From contig JAZNGA010000052.1 of the NCBI GenBank assembly GCA_045576235.1, positions 81,721-145,720 on the forward strand: 64,000 nucleotides of DNA. Direction: 5' to 3'. The stretch is from SIG437 sp045576235. GTDB taxonomy: Bacteria; Bacillota; Clostridia; UBA1381; UBA9506. The position numbers and the translations under genes are program-made. The notes under the pieces were generated by a model. That model saw only the letters and a program-made list of their open reading frames with translations. It had not been told where the DNA came from and did no database searches. Below, piece by piece: positions 61,964 to 64,000 of the stretch (the stretch's first letter is position 1; the number at the start of each line of letters is the position of its first letter).

Positions 61964-62459
61964 AATCATTGTAAAAACAATCTTTTTCCCATCTTATCAC
62001 ATTTGTATCAATATATTCCCATATTTTCTTATAATCTTTTTCACCACGAATTATGTGGTCATTGCATGATGTTTGCCAAATGTTTTCACCATACTCATGA
62101 TTACAATATCGTTTTAATAAAGATACAAATTTTGAGGTTTCATTATTGTAGGGTGCGGCGGTTTCCGACGCACTGTTTTTGTAGTCTTTTATATTGAGAA
62201 TGAAATGAAAATGATTTGGCATAATTACATATTTGTCAATTTTAATATGAGAATATTTTTCATTCATTAGCCTAATATGCTTATCAAGAATTTGTCCGTA
62301 TTCGGATAATATCATTTGCGGTGCGTCGAAATCGCCGCACCCTACGATTTCACCAAGCAAATGTTTTCTGTATTTTGTACAAACGGTGAGAAAATACATT
62401 CCTGGGGTTGAATAATCGTATCCTTTTAATCTAGTTGGTTTTCGGTTTGGTAAATCCAT
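61962..62459 (-). CDS. REP-associated tyrosine transposase (RAYT, Y1/IS200-like)
   Basis: 165 aa single-strand HUH transposase. The HUH motif is MPNHFHFIL (His83, His85) and the catalytic tyrosine is Y149 in WEYIDTN; family landmarks are RKPTRLKGYDYSTPGMYFLTVC and DHIIRGEKDYKKIWEYI. Such single-copy RAYTs mobilise REP palindromes with a 5' GTAG. Two GTAG-headed palindromes lie in frame inside this gene, encoding residues 38-47 and 96-104. Intact, with no insertion-sequence ends, so it behaves as a domesticated family member. Confidence 0.9.
   Translation of the reverse strand: MDLPNRKPTRLKGYDYSTPGMYFLTVCTKYRKHLLGEIVGCGDFDAPQMILSEYGQILDKHIRLMNEKYSHIKIDKYVIMPNHFHFILNIKDYKNSASETAAPYNNETSKFVSLLKRYCNHEYGENIWQTSCNDHIIRGEKDYKKIWEYIDTNVIRWEKDCFYND
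62148..62173 (+). repeat. GTAG-headed REP palindrome inside the RAYT gene (antisense)
   Basis: GTAGGGTGCGGCGG head with stem GTGCG-CGG/CCG-CGCAC and a central G-A mismatch. It encodes RAYT residues about 96-104 on the opposite strand. Confidence 0.75.
62321..62346 (-). repeat. GTAG-headed REP palindrome inside the RAYT gene (sense)
   Basis: Minus-strand GTAGGGTGCGGCG head, stem GTGCG-CG/CG-CGCAC with the same G-A mismatch and loop ATTT. It is inverted relative to the 62148 copy and encodes RAYT residues 38-47. Confidence 0.75.
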
Positions 62460-62463
62460 ACTA

Positions 62464-62706
62464 TTATTTTATTTCCTGTTCTAAATCATCAAAATCTTTT
62501 GTTGAAAAGAATTCTCCTAATGTGATTTCTAATCCATCACAAAATTTCTTGATTGTTCTTATAGAAATATCCCTGCGTGATTTATCCATCATACTATAAG
62601 CAGTTGATGGTGTAACTCCCGACACATTTGCTAGTTCATTTATTCGCATATTTCTTTCGGCACAAAGTTCATTAAATCTTTTTACTATTGCATCTTTAAT
62701 ATCCAT
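62464..62706 (-). CDS. XRE-family helix-turn-helix regulator
   Basis: 80 aa, essentially one Cro/C1-type DNA-binding domain: FNELCAERNMRINELANVSGV, then TPSTAYSMMDKSRRDISIRTIKKFCDGLEITLGEFF. ATG 62706 has GAGGTG upstream. The stop is four bases before the RAYT start, so the two may be cotranscribed. The divergent stalk-protein promoter carries TGCGYA repeats that could be its operator. Confidence 0.9.
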   Translation of the reverse strand: MDIKDAIVKRFNELCAERNMRINELANVSGVTPSTAYSMMDKSRRDISIRTIKKFCDGLEITLGEFFSTKDFDDLEQEIK

Positions 62707-62750
62707 TTTAAAACACCTCATAAGGATATTTTAAAATAATTTACATTTTT

Positions 62751-62791
62751 GCGCATACGCACTTGCGTAATTTATAAATATATGATATACT
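62751..62791 (+). promoter_or_regulatory. Operator-promoter between the XRE and stalk-protein genes
   Basis: TTGCGT (62763-62768), 17 bases, TATACT (62786-62791). A perfect palindrome TACGCA-CT-TGCGTA (62756-62769) covers the -35 box, and another TGCGCA half-site lies just upstream. Confidence 0.6.
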
Positions 62792-62840
62792 ACCTTTGTG
62801 AAATATATTCACATAAATAAAACTTTGGAGGTAAAACAAG

Positions 62841-63509
62841 ATGAAAAAAAGATTACAAGGATTAATTGCAGGGGTGCTAATTGGTGCTACTGTCACAGGT
62901 GGAGTAGTATTTGCTACAACGGGGACAAAAACAATTGAAGTTTTTTATAATAACATTAAAGTTTATAAAGATAATGTGTTATGTGAGTTAAAAGATGCAA
63001 ATGGTACGGCGATTGAACCATTTATCTACAATGGAACAACTTATATGCCTGTTAGGGGCACTGCAAATTTAGCTGGAATGGATGTTGCTTGGGACGGTGC
63101 AACGCAAAGTGTTTACCTTTGGGATGAAATACCGCAACACGAAACTTTTCTAATGGATGTATGCCCGCCTTATGCAGGAAATGTTTATACAGATGATTTT
63201 AAGATGGCAGGAAAATTGTATTCCGGATTTTCTTTGTTTCGTGGTGATTATGCATTATTCAATTTAAATGGTAAGTATACATCGTTGAATATGATGGTTG
63301 GTCCTGTAGATGGATATTGTGATATAGAGGATGAAGCAACAATAAAAATCATCTTAGACAGCAAAACTGTCAAGACTTTTGATATGAAAGTAACAGATTA
63401 TCCAACTCTAATAAGCGTTCCTCTTAATAATGCATTACAAATGAGAATAGAATATCAGTCAGATTATAATACAACTTGTATAGGTTTTGGAAATATAACT
63501 TTAAAATAA
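62841..63509 (+). CDS. Secreted stalk-domain (Cu amine oxidase N-like) protein with NPCBM-like domain
   Basis: 222 aa. Signal peptide (residues 1-26), a short stalk/copper-amine-oxidase N-terminal-like domain (about 30-95, with PFIYNGTTYMPVRGTANLAGM), and a C-terminal beta-sandwich resembling the NPCBM galactose-binding fold (KLYSGFSLFRGDYALFNLNG, ending IEYQSDYNTTCIGFGN). It probably binds wall or extracellular glycans. GGAGG precedes the ATG. It is controlled from the shared intergenic region with the XRE gene. Confidence 0.8.
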   Translation: MKKRLQGLIAGVLIGATVTGGVVFATTGTKTIEVFYNNIKVYKDNVLCELKDANGTAIEPFIYNGTTYMPVRGTANLAGMDVAWDGATQSVYLWDEIPQHETFLMDVCPPYAGNVYTDDFKMAGKLYSGFSLFRGDYALFNLNGKYTSLNMMVGPVDGYCDIEDEATIKIILDSKTVKTFDMKVTDYPTLISVPLNNALQMRIEYQSDYNTTCIGFGNITLK

Positions 63510-63587
63510 TTGTCCGGCACTTTAACAAGCAGGGAAAATGTATATCATTTTCCGAAATATTTAGTATAATCCTAAGACATTATAAAA

Positions 63588-63646
63588 CGGAACGACACAT
63601 AGGTCGTTCCCTACAATGCGGTTCATCAGGAACTGCCGAGCCCTAC
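63588..63646 (-). repeat. Tandem GTAG-headed REP palindromes
   Basis: On the minus strand a unit GTAGGGCTCGG with a GTTC/GAAC hairpin (63646-63618) is followed by GTAGGGAACGACC with a perfect GGAACGAC/GTCGTTCC hairpin (63614-63588). Both share the GTAGGG head of the palindromes inside the RAYT gene. Confidence 0.75.
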
Positions 63647-63650
63647 GAGA

Positions 63651-63684
63651 AAAGGCTGAACGAAATCAATCGTTCAGCCTTTTA
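63651..63684. terminator. Bidirectional terminator
   Basis: AAAGGCTGAACGA/TCGTTCAGCCTTTT hairpin between the stalk-protein gene and the convergent permease. Confidence 0.8.
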
Positions 63685-63727
63685 AAATTACTGTCCTTGT
63701 GAGGATATCTCATAATCCCGGTCTTTT

Positions 63728-64000
63728 TTATCTGTACCATATAAGCATTATAGCTGTGAGCGCAAAAAGGAAAGAAAAATTATATATAGTAAAAAGCTTT
63801 AAATACCTTTTTGCTTCTTTGGGTGAGTATTTTATAAATTCTTTAAATGTGATAAGGCTCGCAAGAGATGAAATCAAAGTTCCTGCGCCGCCTATATTTA
63901 CTGCGACTAAAAGTCTTTCAAAGTCTGTTGTAAATCGGCATAAAAGAATTGCAGTTGGCACATTTGAAATAAACTGGCAGGAAACAACGCCTGCGATAAT
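63728..64000 (-). CDS. SLC13/ArsB-type permease, C-terminal fragment (gene runs out of the window)
   Basis: Only the last 90 or so codons are present. Reading across the window edge gives a hydrophobic helix with CQFISNVPTAILL, then VNIGGAGTLISSLASLITF, a cytoplasmic loop and a final helix ending IWYR. The SNVPTAILL and NIGGAGTL motifs are those of the anion/citrate (SLC13, ArsB-NhaD-like) ion-transporter superfamily. The transported ion is unknown. Confidence 0.75.
   Translation of the reverse strand: MIAGVVSCQFISNVPTAILLCRFTTDFERLLVAVNIGGAGTLISSLASLITFKEFIKYSPKEAKRYLKLFTIYNFSFLFALTAIMLIWYR

Noticed and set aside
61962..62459. Pseudogene or broken insertion sequence
   Set aside because: The HUH motif, catalytic Tyr and reading frame are intact and there are no insertion-sequence ends; it fits a RAYT.

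Overview
The window is a stretch of AT-rich bacterial chromosome from a low-GC Gram-positive anaerobe, most likely an uncultured gut-type member of Clostridia. The reasons are strong AGGAGG-type ribosome sites, TTGACA-N17-TATAAT promoters, a T-box leader, CIRCE operators, an ECF-type thiamine S component (ThiT) behind a TPP riboswitch, an anaerobic class III ribonucleotide reductase, galacturonate catabolism, an SLH surface protein and a pyrH-frr-uppS-cdsA-dxr-rseP operon. No rRNA, tRNA, prophage or CRISPR array was seen. The genus cannot be fixed from the sequence alone.

Layout. 1-4.7 kb (minus strand): phosphohexomutase followed by tagaturonate reductase, altronate dehydratase and KDPG aldolase, a hexuronate route. 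4.8-12.4 kb (plus): an unpartnered type II topoisomerase A subunit, CIRCE-controlled htpG, mutS and a two-OB-fold SSB. 12.4-15 kb: two esterases (minus) and a NagD-type HAD phosphatase (plus). 15.0-19.2 kb: a leucine-type T-box leader driving a LeuA-like protein that lacks the LeuA catalytic and metal ligands, then a TIM-barrel/acyl-CoA synthetase fusion. 19.5-21.6 kb: groES-groEL behind CIRCE. 21.8-25.3 kb: flavoprotein, 4Fe-4S protein, EF-P and a Cys/Asp-rich zinc-ribbon protein. 25.3-36.9 kb (minus): an apparent 11-gene operon pyrH-frr-uppS-cdsA-dxr-rseP-mutL-miaA-recD2-trmR-pth. 37-40.5 kb: GtrA/GtrB pair, thioesterase, VanW lipoprotein, thiT. 40.6-49 kb (plus): Snf2 helicase, cardiolipin synthase, alpha/beta hydrolase, serC-serA. 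49.1-53.8 kb: nrdG, then nrdD (fused to a C-terminal glutaredoxin) behind two NrdR boxes, then trxB. 53.8-59.5 kb: YugP-type protease, a GlmU-like uridylyltransferase without the acetyltransferase half, SLH protein, family-5 substrate-binding lipoprotein and a small lipoprotein. 59.5-62 kb: proS divergent from a YbaK deacylase. 62-64 kb: accessory region with a RAYT transposase, GTAG-headed REP palindromes, an XRE regulator, a stalk-domain protein and the end of a SLC13-type permease.

Three observations stand out. (1) The leucine T-box module (LeuA-like pseudo-enzyme plus TIM-barrel/acyl-CoA synthetase fusion) looks like an undescribed leucine- or branched-chain-acid-linked system. (2) A repeated, structured intergenic element (two full copies of about 232 bp and one core copy inside a duplicated 156-bp unit) always lies just after a stop codon and in the same orientation as the upstream gene. 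Its core folds as a three-way junction whose stem sequences change while pairing is kept. (3) A RAYT gene carries two GTAG-headed REP palindromes in frame inside its own coding sequence, with two more nearby.
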